DNA from: Heligmosomoides polygyrus polygyrus
Lineage: Eukaryota; Nematoda; Chromadorea; Rhabditida; Heligmosomidae
Length of the DNA stretch: 64,000 nt
Assembly: GCA_947396885.1 (NCBI GenBank)
Contig: OX377201.1
Location: 61,902,623 to 61,966,622, forward strand
Reading direction: 5' to 3'
The number at the start of each line of letters is the position of its first letter. Within the stretch, counting starts at the first letter, position 1. The notes under the pieces are model-generated. The model was not told the DNA's origin. It made no database searches and saw nothing but the letters and a program-made list of their open reading frames with translations. This document shows positions 1-30,689 of the stretch, one piece after another. The position numbers and the translations under genes were made by a program.

Positions 1-471
1 TTCTAGAGTAACGCTTTTTCGAAGAAAAAAATTGTGTGTGTTGCACCGTTGGGGACATGCCTCCAAGCCAACAGTCTACGCAGAATTCAATCACGGAGTT
101 GATATCCTATCCTATCCTATTACATATAAAAGAGTTGTGTGTATTTTTTGTGTATGTCATTCAAGCGGTCCGAAACTTTAGCCGTGGGAGTAATCGAGAC
201 TGCCGAACATGAATCTGAAGTTCGCTTTTCATGTTTCTGTCGCGATCAATCGATATTGATCAAATTATCGATTCTTTGTGGATGTCATTCAGCGGTCCGA
301 AACTTCCGCCCTGGGGTACTCGAGGTCGCTGAACGCGAATCTGGAGTTCGTTTTTGAAGTATCGATCGCCATCAATCGATATAGATCAGATTATCGATTT
401 TTTGGGAGTCGTTTTTCTGTATTCGGTGTGATACGCACAAATTTTTCTTCAAAAAAGCGCTCCTCTAGAAG
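1..471. mobile_element. Short terminal-inverted-repeat element carrying satellite units (left end at window edge)
   Basis: The first ~40 bases (TCTAGAGTAACGCTTTTT, then GAAGAAAAA) recur as an imperfect reverse complement at about 430-471. Between the two ends lie two copies of the 127-bp satellite. The layout is that of a small non-autonomous TIR element whose core is satellite sequence. The left end coincides with the window edge, so the true terminus and any target duplication cannot be seen. No coding sequence is recognisable. Confidence 0.5.
155..411 (+). repeat. 127-bp dispersed satellite, two copies
   Basis: Two head-to-tail units carry the landmarks AAGCGGTCCGAAACTT, then TCGAGGTCGCTGAAC, GAATCTG.AGTTCG, and an ATCGAT-rich block. 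The same unit recurs at 11706-11880, 30250-30600, 34776-34912, 35078-35163, 37191-37290 and on both sides of the mariner at 44581-46075. In the cleanest array the unit spacing is 126-128 bp. In this entry the strand is set by the AAGCGGTCCGAAACTT sense. Confidence 0.8.
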
Positions 472-954
472 TATTTAGACGGCGTAGTTGAATTCTGTGT
501 GAAATTTTAGTCTGGAAATATGCCTTTCACAGCATCGTCGCAGGTTTACGAAGAATTATTTTTCAGTTTTAAATTTGAAGAATATCGCATCAACGGTAGC
601 ATGTATAAGCTTGAGGTAGAGCTCATTAGATAGAGCTCGAAATTCTGATGTAGAGGTATTCTTGTTTCACACCAACATATATCTTTACACTGGTTTTGTA
701 AATCCTCTGAACATTCTATTGACTGCAGTTCCAGCAAATCTGGTTGACCTGCGTGCTCCGCTAGTCCCCGCCCGTCCATCAGGCCGCCATCGTGGGGCCG
801 CCGCTGATGGCCTCCGTCAGGTCGATGTCTGCCGCGCGCGCGACGGGTGTCACAGCGTGAGCGAAGACGGCGAGCAGAGGAATGACGCCGCAGGTATGGC
901 CACATGGGCGAGCGGCCGCGGCGCCTACAACCAGGTGATACTAACGCTCTCCCT

Positions 955-1140
955 CCCCCCCCCCCCCCCCCCCCTATAGCCGTGTGCCATATGTTGCCCA
1001 AGATCCTTACAGATTCACAAACGCCTCGAATGAAGCTCGTGGAATACCTGAGAACGCCCAAAACTCAAAGCCTACCATCTAACAGACTCATCTTGTGGAG
1101 GGCTCCAGCCGCTCGCTATAAGTTCCTCGAATGAGTTCTA
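955..1140. repeat. Poly-C-led dispersed repeat, copy 1
   Basis: Twenty consecutive C (955-974) are followed by TATAGCCGTGTGCCATATGTT-like sequence and then by AACGCCTCGAATGAA and GAGAACGCCCAAAACTCAA. A second, diverged copy with the same order of landmarks follows C10 at 5139-5290. The family is not recognised. Confidence 0.55.
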
Positions 1141-1659
1141 TTTGGAATCCTACAAAACATCCTTCGCGCCAGTGCGCTTGCAATCATGCTAGGTTAAGGC
1201 CCAGTGTTACGTCTCAGTTGACCGTCAGGACAATGTGCAGGAACTTCGACTGAGCAAGCCAAAGTATTCGAGATCCGTTCGATTAGTCCCAACATGTACC
1301 CCGCACCACTGCTCGGATTCTTCAAGATGGTAGTAGGATACTCGAGGCGCAGTCGAGAACCGCTCCAAACTCTGTGATTACATCACGAGTTTAAAGGAAC
1401 AACCGCACCCCAATCGAACGTCGGGTTACGGTGCCGAAGTCAGGAGTCGGATTTTATAATATTGTGCTCGATGCCGCAGTATAAACAGAACCTAGGACGG
1501 TGACCACGTTCACCCAGAAGCAGTTAGAGACATTCACGTTTATTTGTTTCGTGGTTCGTGTTTCGTAATGAATATTCGAATATTCGAATTTATTCGAATA
1601 TTCATTCGAAATTATTCGATTCGGTCCGAAGTATAGTCCAGACAGTGGAACACCTCGGC

Positions 1660-1810
1660 GCTAGAGGACCCCTACTGGAACCGGGCCCGGCCAGTGCACT
1701 TCATTAGCACACATTTCTCCAAGAATGAGTGTCTACTGGAGAAGCGGGTTTACCAACCACATCGATGAGATGAGATTTCCACCATTTTTGGCACAAGCTG
1801 GTTGGAAAAT
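1660..1810. repeat. Left arm of a diverged inverted repeat pair
   Basis: Shared blocks include CATTAGCAC, ATTTCTC.AAGAATG.GTGTCT and TGGCACAAG. They reappear in reverse complement at 3340-3480, so the two arms flank about 1.5 kb that contains hairpin MITEs A and B. This could be an old foldback element or two opposed copies of one dispersed repeat. Confidence 0.45.
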
Positions 1811-2418
1811 ATCGCGTTGAGTCATTATCATGTTAGTCAACAACAAGGATTGCCACTACGTGGGACGGATGCCTTTTGCGTCGCGTTGGGCTAGGGAGCC
1901 GTCAGGTACTGGGTAGAACACAGTAGATCGATTGTTTATGGCTACAAGTAACGTTTCGCGCAACTGGAAAGTTTGTTATATCGCTTGCTTTACGTGCATG
2001 ATTGATTTTATGCTCTCTGTTCCACAACACATGACTTCAATGAGCTTCATGCTTCAAAAATCATCTAACATAAAGTGCGCCTTCGGTGTCAATTCTTGGC
2101 TTGAGCGTGAGGAACGGTTTTCCCTACGTTTACGGTGGGTGGTCGTGCTTCTTCCGCTTCCCTGTCAAGTGAGTTCCTTCCATCAGTTCAGGTGGCAAGA
2201 ACTCCACCCCAACCCCCTTGGCTGGCCATACTTGAGACTGGAGAGAATGAGAGGTCACAAAGGCACTGAAGTGTGTTATCGCCACTTCCTGACCTACATT
2301 TGGGACTGATCTGTCCACATGCCTTAATGCTTTGCTGAAAGAAGACACGGAGTGGCGTTCTACTCCCCGCCCTTTAAACAAAGGGGTGGCAAATGTCTGC
2401 CTCTCCACTATCTCGTAA

Positions 2419-2667
2419 GGCCCCATTTATACTTCGACACCGAGCGACGCGACGCTATGCATTGTGGCCAAATTGAACGATCGCAACGCCACGTATTGTG
2501 GCTACATTGATCGATCGCGTTGCGCGATCAATGTAGCCACAATACGTGGCGTTGCGATCGTTCAATTTCCCACGTATTGTGGCTACATTGATCGCGCAAC
2601 GCGATCGATCAATGTGGCCACCATGTATGCCATCGCGTCGCTCGTCGTCGGAAGTATAAACGGGGCC
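2419..2667. mobile_element. Hairpin MITE A (GGCC-ended, palindrome-rich)
   Basis: The ends are GGCCCCATTTATACTTC and its near-perfect reverse complement. The flanks are TAA on the left and TTA on the right. Inside are nested short palindromes: GATCGATCGCGTTGCGCGATC, and ATTGTGGCTACATTGATCG with its inverse, the latter module present more than once. The whole element can fold into one long hairpin. It shares its GGCC...ATACT end signature with elements at 2671, 3568, 3681, 27586 and 51735. It is non-coding. Confidence 0.7.
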
Positions 2668-2670
2668 TTA

Positions 2671-2805
2671 GGCCTTTGTCATACCATCGCTTACTCCGAG
2701 CGACGCCCAATGATATGCACCCATATCGATTCCATCGCGCCGCCCGATCGATATGGGAGCAACCATTAGGCGTCGCTCGGGGTGAGTGATGGTATGGCAA
2801 AGGCC
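2671..2805. mobile_element. Hairpin MITE B with TTA target duplication
   Basis: The element begins GGCCTTTGTCATACCATCGC and ends with the near-exact reverse complement GATGGTATGGCAAAGGCC. TTA flanks both ends (2668-2670 and 2806-2808). The arms continue inward through CCGAGCGACGCC and GGCGTCGCTCGG to a central CCATATCGAT/ATCGATATGG palindrome. It abuts MITE A directly. The TIR and 3-bp TTA duplication resemble PIF/Harbinger-type MITEs; that assignment is inference. Confidence 0.7.
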
Positions 2806-3339
2806 TTAGGCAGCCACTGGACTCTCGAGCAAGCCCAGGGGGTGGGGTGGGCGGGCCAGGGGGACGAGGGCGTAGAACGCTCGAACCCCGAAGGAAGGCG
2901 GATAATAAGGAAAATCTGGGGATGGACCGTTTGTACACCCTCAATACTTGTAATATGTCCCGCTCCGCGTGACCTTCATTGTATTTCTCATGTATGTTGA
3001 TGTATAAAATAGCAGAAAAAAGTGCCCGTATCAATCGCAGAGTTTCAAAGAAGGGCCTGCGCGATTGATACGGGAGTGATACCGCTCTCGGCATAAGTAG
3101 CATAAGTAGGCTTTGGTTGACCTTTGCCTGTAGACGCGCTCTCGTCGCTCTTGTTGCTGCCGTTGTGAAGAAAGAACAGGGCTTAACCACAAACATGCAA
3201 GTCTACTAGTGTTGTACTCTACCCAATGCATGGCGGGCCCAACACAACGCAGGAGGCACCCGTTCACGTAATAGCAACGCCTGTTGTTGATAGCATGTGG
3301 TTGCCTCTGCGCGACATTTCCTACCCAACTTGTGCCAGG

Positions 3340-3480
3340 ACAGGGGGAAATCTCACCTTTCCTGGCACATGTTCACGGGCACGGTGTTGGTGATAGATAG
3401 CTTCTCCAGCAGACACCCATTCTTTGAGAAATGAGTGCTAATGAGGTGCATTGGCCGACTGACCGAGCCCCGGTGCCGGC
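3340..3480. repeat. Right arm of the inverted repeat pair (partner 1660-1810)
   Basis: Reverse-complement counterpart of 1660-1810, with matching blocks around GTGCTAATGAGGTGCA and TTGTGCCAGGA. No coding content is seen. Confidence 0.45.
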
Positions 3481-3567
3481 AGTGTTGCTCCAGTGTCTAA
3501 GCGCTCCGCTGTTTGGACGCTGGCGCTGGCAAGAAGAGACGTAGGGGCTGCGCGAGGAGAATGCCTA

Positions 3568-3890
3568 GGCCTGAGTTACACTCCCGCGGGAGCATCCGCG
3601 GAAGGGCGGGAATCGCGCCGAGATCCCTCACCTGGCCAATCACAGCGCCCCGCCACGCCGCCGTCCGCGGTGCACCCTTAGGCCTGAGTTATACTCCCGC
3701 GGGAGCATCCGCGGAAGGGCGGGAATCGCGCCGAGACTCCTCACCTGGCCAATCGCCACGCCTCGTCACGCACGCCTCCGCCGTGCACCATTGGTCCGCG
3801 GACGTTCCGCGGATGCTCCCACGGGAGTATAACAGATGCCTTAGTCCGCGGACGTTCCGCGGATGCTCCCGCGGGAGTATAACAGAGGTC
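3568..3890. mobile_element. Hairpin MITE C, outer copy, CTA target duplication
   Basis: The left end is GGCCTGAGTTACACTCCCGC. The right end is the inverse, ...GCGGGAGTATAACAGAGGTC, with GGCC mutated to GGTC. CTA lies on both sides (3565-3567 and 3891-3893). The arms carry CGCGGGAGCATCCGCGG palindromes. The element is split by a second copy of its own family at 3681-3840. Confidence 0.75.
3681..3840. mobile_element. Hairpin MITE C, inner copy nested in the outer copy, TTA target duplication
   Basis: This 160-bp element runs from GGCCTGAGTTATACTCCC to GGGAGTATAACAGATGCC. TTA flanks both sides (3678-3680 and 3841-3843). Removing it and one TTA restores the outer copy, which can be compared with the uninterrupted 161-bp relative at 27586-27746. 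This is direct evidence that the family transposed after the outer copy had landed. Confidence 0.8.
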
Positions 3891-3893
3891 CTA

Positions 3894-5640
3894 GTCTGGA
3901 GGGCACGGGGGGCAGTCGTTCGGTACACCGTGCTGCCGGCCGCCCACTTTGCGCCCTACCTGCGCCGCCCTATTGGGACAAGTTTGCAGCGCGCGAAGCC
4001 GTTGAGCCGCGAAGTTAATTGGCGTGACGTCGTCTAAAAACCTAACAGCTGATAGCAGACGATTGGGAAGCTCATCTCGGGGAACTCAGAAGTCATTTTC
4101 CAGATGCTGCCAACTCTGAAGATGTTGCTGTACTTGTCGGAAAATGCGGACGACTCCTTAATAGTGAGCAATGTGGCGGGACCTGAAAAAAGCCTTGGTG
4201 CTGCACCTGAAAACTCTTTCCCTCCAAATATGGCGAACGAGATTCTGACTCTTCTCTCAAGAACGAAGTCAGTTCAGGATAGAGTTGCAGGGCCAAGGGA
4301 AGTGATTAGAAATGCGATGCCTCCATAAGGCCCGGACATCTTGTCCTCGGCACGCCCCTCGCCCCGCCCCTTTCTGTGGGTGGTGTATCTAACGACTCTC
4401 CGCCGGAGGGTTGCGGGGCTACTCGCCCCCGCGACCGCGGTTGCGACCGCGGCAGGAGAGATTGCAGACGAAAGAGTGCACGCGGGCGCGAATGTCTCCA
4501 TACTTGGTCCACGTGTGAATCATGAGCTCACGGCCGCGATGAGGGAGTCTCCAAGCACGATGACGGCTTACGAAATCTACAGGGACTGGTACCGACCACA
4601 TCACGCAAAGGCCGGTTGCATTGACACGCTTAAGAGGTCACATTGAAATATTTGCGAGCAACCGTAGAAGGGGAAGATTTTTAAGGAGGAGTGCAGGAGC
4701 ACGACTCAAATGCTCCAAGCAGATAACTTCTCGAACTACACTCCAAAGCTGTCTAAGGATGGAAGAAAGCTCTTTCTCCACCTCTCTGGGACCTTCGAGG
4801 TCTAACCAGACACCTGAATGTTCTTATAATATTCTTAATAGAGGTCTGCCAACGCTCCTAGGATTTTTCCTACCGTCTTTACGACAGTAGAGTAGCATGA
4901 GTCGAAGAGTCGACACATACACAGTCAGTGTAGTCTAGAACAGCTGGCCGAAAAGCTAAAGAGCTTAAATGAAGTGAAGAATATTGGTCATATGTGCCTC
5001 TTTCCTCTCAATGAGCTCATGAACATCTCATCCCCAACACTAAGGTCTTCCGTATAATGAAGGAGTGAGGCTCACCCTGTACGACAGCGCTATGCAGCGC
5101 TTGGGGCAAGGCCGAATAGCCATTGAGTACATGTTGATCCCCCCCCCCTCTAGTCAATTTGCATCTATAGCCATGTGCCATATGTTTCCCATGATCCAGG
5201 CATATCCATAAACGCTTCGAAAGAACCCGCTGGATATCTGAAAACGCCCAGGACTCAATTTCTGGCGTTAAGCACAGAAAATAAGGGCCTGATGTCTGAT
5301 ACAAAAGCTACCATCACGTACAGGCCTTCCCTATTAAAGGCAAATATGCTAGACCAGCCCCTATCCCTCGTTAAGATGCTCGTAGCAGTGTCCGTATGGT
5401 AATACGGGATACCGTCGAAGCAGAATGCCTGGCGCATCGTTGGGATCATCGCCGTAGTTCAAGTGCATATTTTGCAAATCCAAGGACTCATGGATTCCTG
5501 TTAAAAGGCTAGTCAGTGTTTCACCATTCCTGGGCACGGCTGGCACCAATTAACTCACTCCGGAGATGGTTTACTGCCACTAAGTGAAACGGATCCTCAT
5601 GGACCCACGAGGACTCCGCTCCGTGGTGTAGAAAATGCGC
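3894..5640. other. Intergenic, no gene recognised
   Basis: No conserved exon is seen. GC-rich DNA at 4330-4520 contains CCGCGG-type palindromes that may be worn hairpin MITE material. The second poly-C-led repeat copy (C10 at 5139-5148, similarity to about 5290) lies here. Open frames across the stretch are short and mutually overlapping. Confidence 0.45.
5139..5290. repeat. Poly-C-led dispersed repeat, copy 2
   Basis: C10 is followed by TATAGCCATGTGCCATATGTT-like sequence and GAAAACGCCCAGGACTCAA. The order of landmarks is the same as at 955-1140. Confidence 0.55.
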
Positions 5641-6035
5641 AAGTGCACGAAGAGATGGAGGCTCCGGTTGCGAGTGAGAGATTCGGTTGGCAGCGAGAGA
5701 CGCCAGACGTCGTGCGAAACTCCGTTCGCGCGCCGACTGTGACGTCACGGGGGCGAGTAGCCCGGAGACCCCGCCGGAGGGCACCAACGACGCCGCGAAT
5801 CGGCGAAGACACGAGTCCCGGTTGTCCCTTGCCCCGGAACGGTGATCCTGCGGCCGCCCGAGTGCGAAGCGATCGACTCCTGCAACCTTACAATTTGGGC
5901 TCCTCCTTGTCTGGCGTTTGATTCCTTGTGAGCGCTGGGTATGAGTTCCGGTCTGCCATCAGATTAGAGCAGTTTGCGCGATTGAAACACCTGAAGCCGT
6001 CTCAGCGCAAGCAGTTCCGTAAGCTGTCGCTTCAA
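5641..6035 (+). promoter_or_regulatory. Upstream region of gex-2, CpG-rich, with a CRE-like palindrome
   Basis: This GC- and CpG-rich stretch lies immediately before the gex-2 start. It contains TGACGTCA at 5740-5747, the consensus palindrome for CREB/ATF factors. The reading frame of exon 1 stays open upstream to 5928, but family similarity begins only at the ATG at 6036. No clear trans-splice acceptor was found just before that ATG. The promoter role is inferred from position and composition. Confidence 0.35.
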
Positions 6036-26624
<20,589 letters not shown>

Positions 26625-26910
26625 CAGCCAGCGAATGTCACCACTTCTTGTACTCAGGTGGTCAGCAGATTGGAGTATTTGAAAGGGCACACTGTCATAA
26701 CTATCTAGACTGCAACGATTAAAACGGTTACCGATGATTCCACGTTTGTATTTCTCGTTTTGTTTAACAATCAGCTATTCATACGTTGTTGCTATGAGCA
26801 GGACAGATCCGCATCTCTTTGAAATGGAAATTAGCGTGTGCTTTGGGTTGTACATGCGCTTCTGCGGAGACGCATCGATGCGTACATGGCTAAAATAAAC
26901 ATTACTTAAG
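26625..26910 (+). other. gex-2 3' UTR with AATAAA
   Basis: The first canonical polyadenylation hexamer after the stop is AATAAA at 26894-26899. Cleavage is expected 10-20 bases later. The UTR extent is inferred from this signal alone. Confidence 0.5.
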
Positions 26911-27582
26911 AGCAGTGGTGCGCGGTTTTCCGTTCCGAATTCCGGTTTCCTGCAATGTTATGCCATTTCGTTTCGTGCCATGTTCTGTTCGTTTTGGATC
27001 GGAATATGGAAACGGAAAAGGTTACTGTTCAACGCCAGTTTTGCACTGGACGCTAATCCTTCATAAATTAGAAAAGGTGGCCTCCACGCAATTGTGGGAG
27101 GAGTACTGTGCTAGAAATCAAATACTTTTTTCCGTGAAACGAGTCAGATTATCACTGAGAGAAATAATTATGACTAGATGGTAGGACCCCATTAGGGTGC
27201 CGGGGATGGATACTCGAGTGTGCTAAAGAACGCTCTCACTGTTTTAGTAAGCTTCACTTTTAGCAATGAGTATCTATAAAGACTTTATTGGCATACATTA
27301 TAGTACCGCGATGCAAGATGACTCGACGCTACTCTTACAACGATGAAAGTTTCATGGACGAGTTGTCCGGGGCGCGCCGATGGGCTTGGGGTGCGGTGCT
27401 CATCGTGGAGCGCGGTCTGAGGGCGGAAGAATGCCCCGCCCTTCAGCACAACTCCACAATCTTTGCTCTGCCCGGATGCCACGAGCACCCAACCAAAAAT
27501 TGTGGTTTCTAACCAACCGCCGAAGCACTGGGCCCGAAACCATGCGCTGCGAAACACCCCTCCTCAGGAAATTTTGAACAAG
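26911..27582. other. Intergenic, no gene recognised
   Basis: Short overlapping frames only; none resembles a known family. The stretch ends at hairpin MITE D. Confidence 0.45.
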
Positions 27583-27585
27583 TTA

Positions 27586-27746
27586 GGCCCCTGTTATACT
27601 CCCGCGGGAGCTTCCGCGGATGGGCGGAAATCGCGTCGGGACCCTGCGCCGGGCCACTCGTCGCGGCCCGTCACGCCCGCCGTCCGCGGTGCACCCCTAG
27701 TCCGCGGACGTTCCGCGGATGCTCCCGCGGGAGTATAACAGAGGCC
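27586..27746. mobile_element. Hairpin MITE D, 161 bp, TTA target duplication
   Basis: The ends are GGCCCCTGTTATACTCCCGC and GCGGGAGTATAACAGAGGCC, with TTA at 27583-27585 and 27747-27749. This is the cleanest solo copy of the family seen nested at 3681-3840. The core contains GCGGTGCACC and repeated CCGCGG palindromes. Confidence 0.8.
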
Positions 27747-27749
27747 TTA

Positions 27750-28309
27750 CTTGCAATCTGCATGCGGGTCATAGATTGCCTCAAACTAGTCATTCGTAAG
27801 CAGCTGCAAGCTAGCAGAAGATTTCGCATGTAAGTTGCACGAAGACCCCTGTGAATCATAGGTAACCTCCGCTAGTATAAATCTAGTTTAGATCTAACCG
27901 TAAGCTAACGGACAATAAACGTATTCGTTCACATGGACCTTGGTCCTTTACCTTTTGTGAAAATGTAATAAAGCCAAATTTGGCTTAAAATAAAACTCTA
28001 CCTTTGCTTTCTACTGAATAACACTGCGTGGTGCAAGCCTAGAGTGGAAGCGAGGGTATATCTAGCCTGGCTAACATTCTCTCCTTATCCTGAAATGGCA
28101 CCTTTTCCGACTTGCACTGCCTTATAGTAATGCCTTTCTCCTTCTTACAGTACAAGTCTGTCACACAGCAGGTTTTCACTAATCTCTACCATTAACCTTC
28201 ATTTTCTTTTTTTAAACGTTTGTTTTTAATAGCAACATTCTAATCCAAGGAACTCATGAAAATAGCCCTATAATGTTATAAAGAAGGGAGAGTGGGATAC
28301 TGTATCACC
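27750..28309. other. Intergenic, AT-rich, no gene recognised
   Basis: No conserved frame and no repeat recognised with confidence. It ends where the family 1 LINE tail begins. Confidence 0.45.
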
Positions 28310-29725
28310 TGTTTGACCTGTCGTCCCATTGATCACCGACTTGCTCGAGCGGGCGCTAGTAGCGTCTCCATTCGTTCCTGTCGCGTGCCAAAGTGCTCCA
28401 ATGGATCATCCTAGTTCGAGGGAAACCAAGAGCGTCATATCGGTCGTTCAAGGCTTTCATGAAGAAGTCCGACCAATGCGTTGGTGGGCGTCCTCGTGTT
28501 CTCTTGACATCCCGCGGAATCCAGTCCGTAACGGCTCTCGTCCAGCGGGTTCCGCGAAGCGCATTACGTGGCCGCCCCACTCATTTTTCGACAACTTGGC
28601 CCACGCGACATCGTCTCTGATCTTTGAATGTCGGCGAAGCTCGGAACTCCGGAAGCCTTCTCTCCTTCTCTCACTTGCGTGAATCGGGTTTTTTCGAGCA
28701 TCGTCTTCTCGATTCCGCGCTGCTCGACGCTGATCGCATGTTCATCCAGCTTTCGTATAGTCAGGTCTCTGAGGCGTATGTTAGGGCAGGAAGAACGGTG
28801 GAGTCGAATAGGTGGGCGCGGAGCCGGACGCTCCTCGTCTTCTTAACGACTTCTTCGACACCCTGGAAAGCTTCCCAAGCCGCTCCTCTTCCCTCCTGTC
28901 GGGACCGGATGCTGTAAATTTCTTCACCGACGAGATAGCGTATAGGTTCTCGTAAGGGAGAACGGAGGGGACGACACATTCATCCTGCGGAAGATGGCAT
29001 GGAGGCAGGTGATCGTGGCTATCGAAGAGATCGGAGTAGAAGTCTAGATGACCGTCTCCATGGTCTTTCTGGAAGAGATGACGGTTCCGTCAGGACGTCG
29101 GAGAGCGGTCATCTTAGTCTTGAACTTGGCGAACTTCCGGCATTGGGGGTGCTCTGTCTCTGCAGCTCCAGCCAGCACTTCCGCCGTTCTCTCATTAAGA
29201 TCTTCCTTTATCGCCTCTCTGCTTAGCTTAGCAAGCTCGGACGTCGGTTGGTAGTTGCCTGACGCTCGTGCTGCTCCAAGTTGGTGGATCAGCTCGAGAT
29301 TTTCCGGAGGCAGACGCCTGTTGGTGGTCTTCAAGCTCTCGGCTCCCTTAGCACTATTGCGGAGATGGTGCACGAAGCGGTCGTATTCCTCGTCGATGTT
29401 GTCCATAACGGTAGGTCGTTCTGGGACTCCTCTTCTTGAACTTCACGGCCTTCTCTCCTTGACGCGAAAAGCGGAACCTTGCGCGAAGGATGCAGTGGTC
29501 CGATCCCGTGTAGAACTTGGGGACAACGGAGACGTCGGTCAGGCAATACTTGCGGTTGAAGATGATGTGGTCGATCTCGTTGTGGAACTGGCCACCGGGG
29601 GATTCCCAGGTACATCGTAGGGAGGGAGGCTTCTGGAACTGTGGGTTTCCATAGATGGTTTTCGTCGACTTGATGAACTCAGACAGCCTTTCACCTTGTT
29701 CGTTCCACTCCAAACCGTGGGAATA
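28310..29725 (-). pseudogene. RTE-type LINE, family 1, copy b: RT core deleted by a different event
   Basis: The endonuclease 3' part (29713-29354) and linker (29406-29044; FVHHLRNSAKGAESLKTT) are followed near 28902 by a jump into the region after the palm (VKKTRSVRLRAHLFDSTVLP). The junction uses a CAGGA microhomology; the equivalent loss in the longest copy is about 47636-48530 (~0.9 kb). The 5' end is truncated within the endonuclease. The breakpoints differ from copy a, so the deletions are independent. Confidence 0.83.
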
Positions 29726-30245
29726 AACATGGCACTAGCTACATTTCCAAACTAGCACACTCTTCTCCTTTCTCAGGAATATTTCCTTTCTATTCGAAAT
29801 CGTACTTAACCTAATAATACGTCGCTATAGCTATGTTTTCATTGGTTTATATTTTATTTTTTTAAGAAACTAAAGTGCATAAATAGGGTAGGCGAAGGTC
29901 AGCATGTTTTGGGTTACCTGGATGTTATAAAAGAACGTAAGTATTCAACCCTCTCTAGACTTGCTTAAACCCTTCATTCGTTTTGGAATGACTACAACAC
30001 TGAGAGAAGGCTTCGATGACAAAATTGGAAACTGGCAAACCAATAGAATGCATACTTTCATTTCTATTTATTTACTTCGTACCAGCCGTCAGAGCGGCCT
30101 CTCGACCGCACTGACAACTTCTAAAGGGCTTCGAGGTGATAATAGCTTCTCATCATTAATTGTAGCTGCCACTTATGTCATGATTTCCTCAAGAAGAACA
30201 CCTTAACTACGTCGATCGGGTTAAGTTATAAAGAAATAGAAAAAT
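29726..30245. other. Intergenic, no gene recognised
   Basis: AT-rich sequence between a LINE copy and the satellite array. No family recognised. Confidence 0.4.
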
Positions 30246-30249
30246 AAAC

Positions 30250-30600
30250 GACATCCACAAAAATCGACTATTTGACCAATATCGATACTTTGAAAACGAA
30301 CTCCAGATTCGTGTTCAGCGACCTTGATTACTTCCATGGCTGAAGTTTCGGACCGCTTGAACGACACCCACAGAAAATCGATAATTTGATCAATATCGAT
30401 TGATGGCGATCGATACTTTGAAAACGAACTCCAGATTCGTGTTCAGCGACCTCGATTACCCCAGGGCTGAAGTTTCGGCCCGCTTGAATGATATCCACAG
30501 AAAATCGATAATTTGATCAATATCGATTGATGGCGATCGATATTTCAAAAACGAACCTCAGATTCGCGTTCAGTGGCCTCGATTACCCCAATCCCCGAAT
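30250..30600 (-). repeat. 127-bp satellite array, three copies
   Basis: The AAAACGAAC landmark recurs at 30293, 30421 and 30547, giving periods of 128 and 126. Each unit has TTCGTGTTCAGCGACCT, CTGAAGTTTCGG.CCGCTTGA and AATATCGATTGATGGCGATC. This is the reference array for the family. Confidence 0.88.
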
Positions 30601-30689
30601 CGCGCGTGTCGTGAAAGGATTAACCTTGAGCTGCTGTTTCAATTGATTAGCTGGATAACTTACTGAACTCTGAGACAGACCTAGCACTT

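Larger units (their letters stand above)
480..2415. other. Intergenic, no gene recognised
   Basis: I see no conserved coding exon here. Longer open frames such as 546-1061 (minus) are driven by a run of 20 C and GC-rich low-complexity DNA. The stretch holds the poly-C-led repeat at 955-1140, a short TTCGAATA-rich tract at about 1565-1625, and a segment at 1660-1810 that matches 3340-3480 in inverted orientation. Confidence 0.5.

Noticed and set aside
546..1061. 171-codon minus-strand frame with a poly-glycine run
   Set aside because: It is created by C20 at 955-974 and GC-rich flanks. No family resemblance.
2609..3196. 195-codon minus-strand frame
   Set aside because: It reads through hairpin MITE DNA and low-complexity sequence. 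No domain.
5928..6035. Upstream in-frame ATG as the gex-2 start
   Set aside because: Family similarity begins exactly at the ATG at 6036. The 36 upstream codons have no counterpart.
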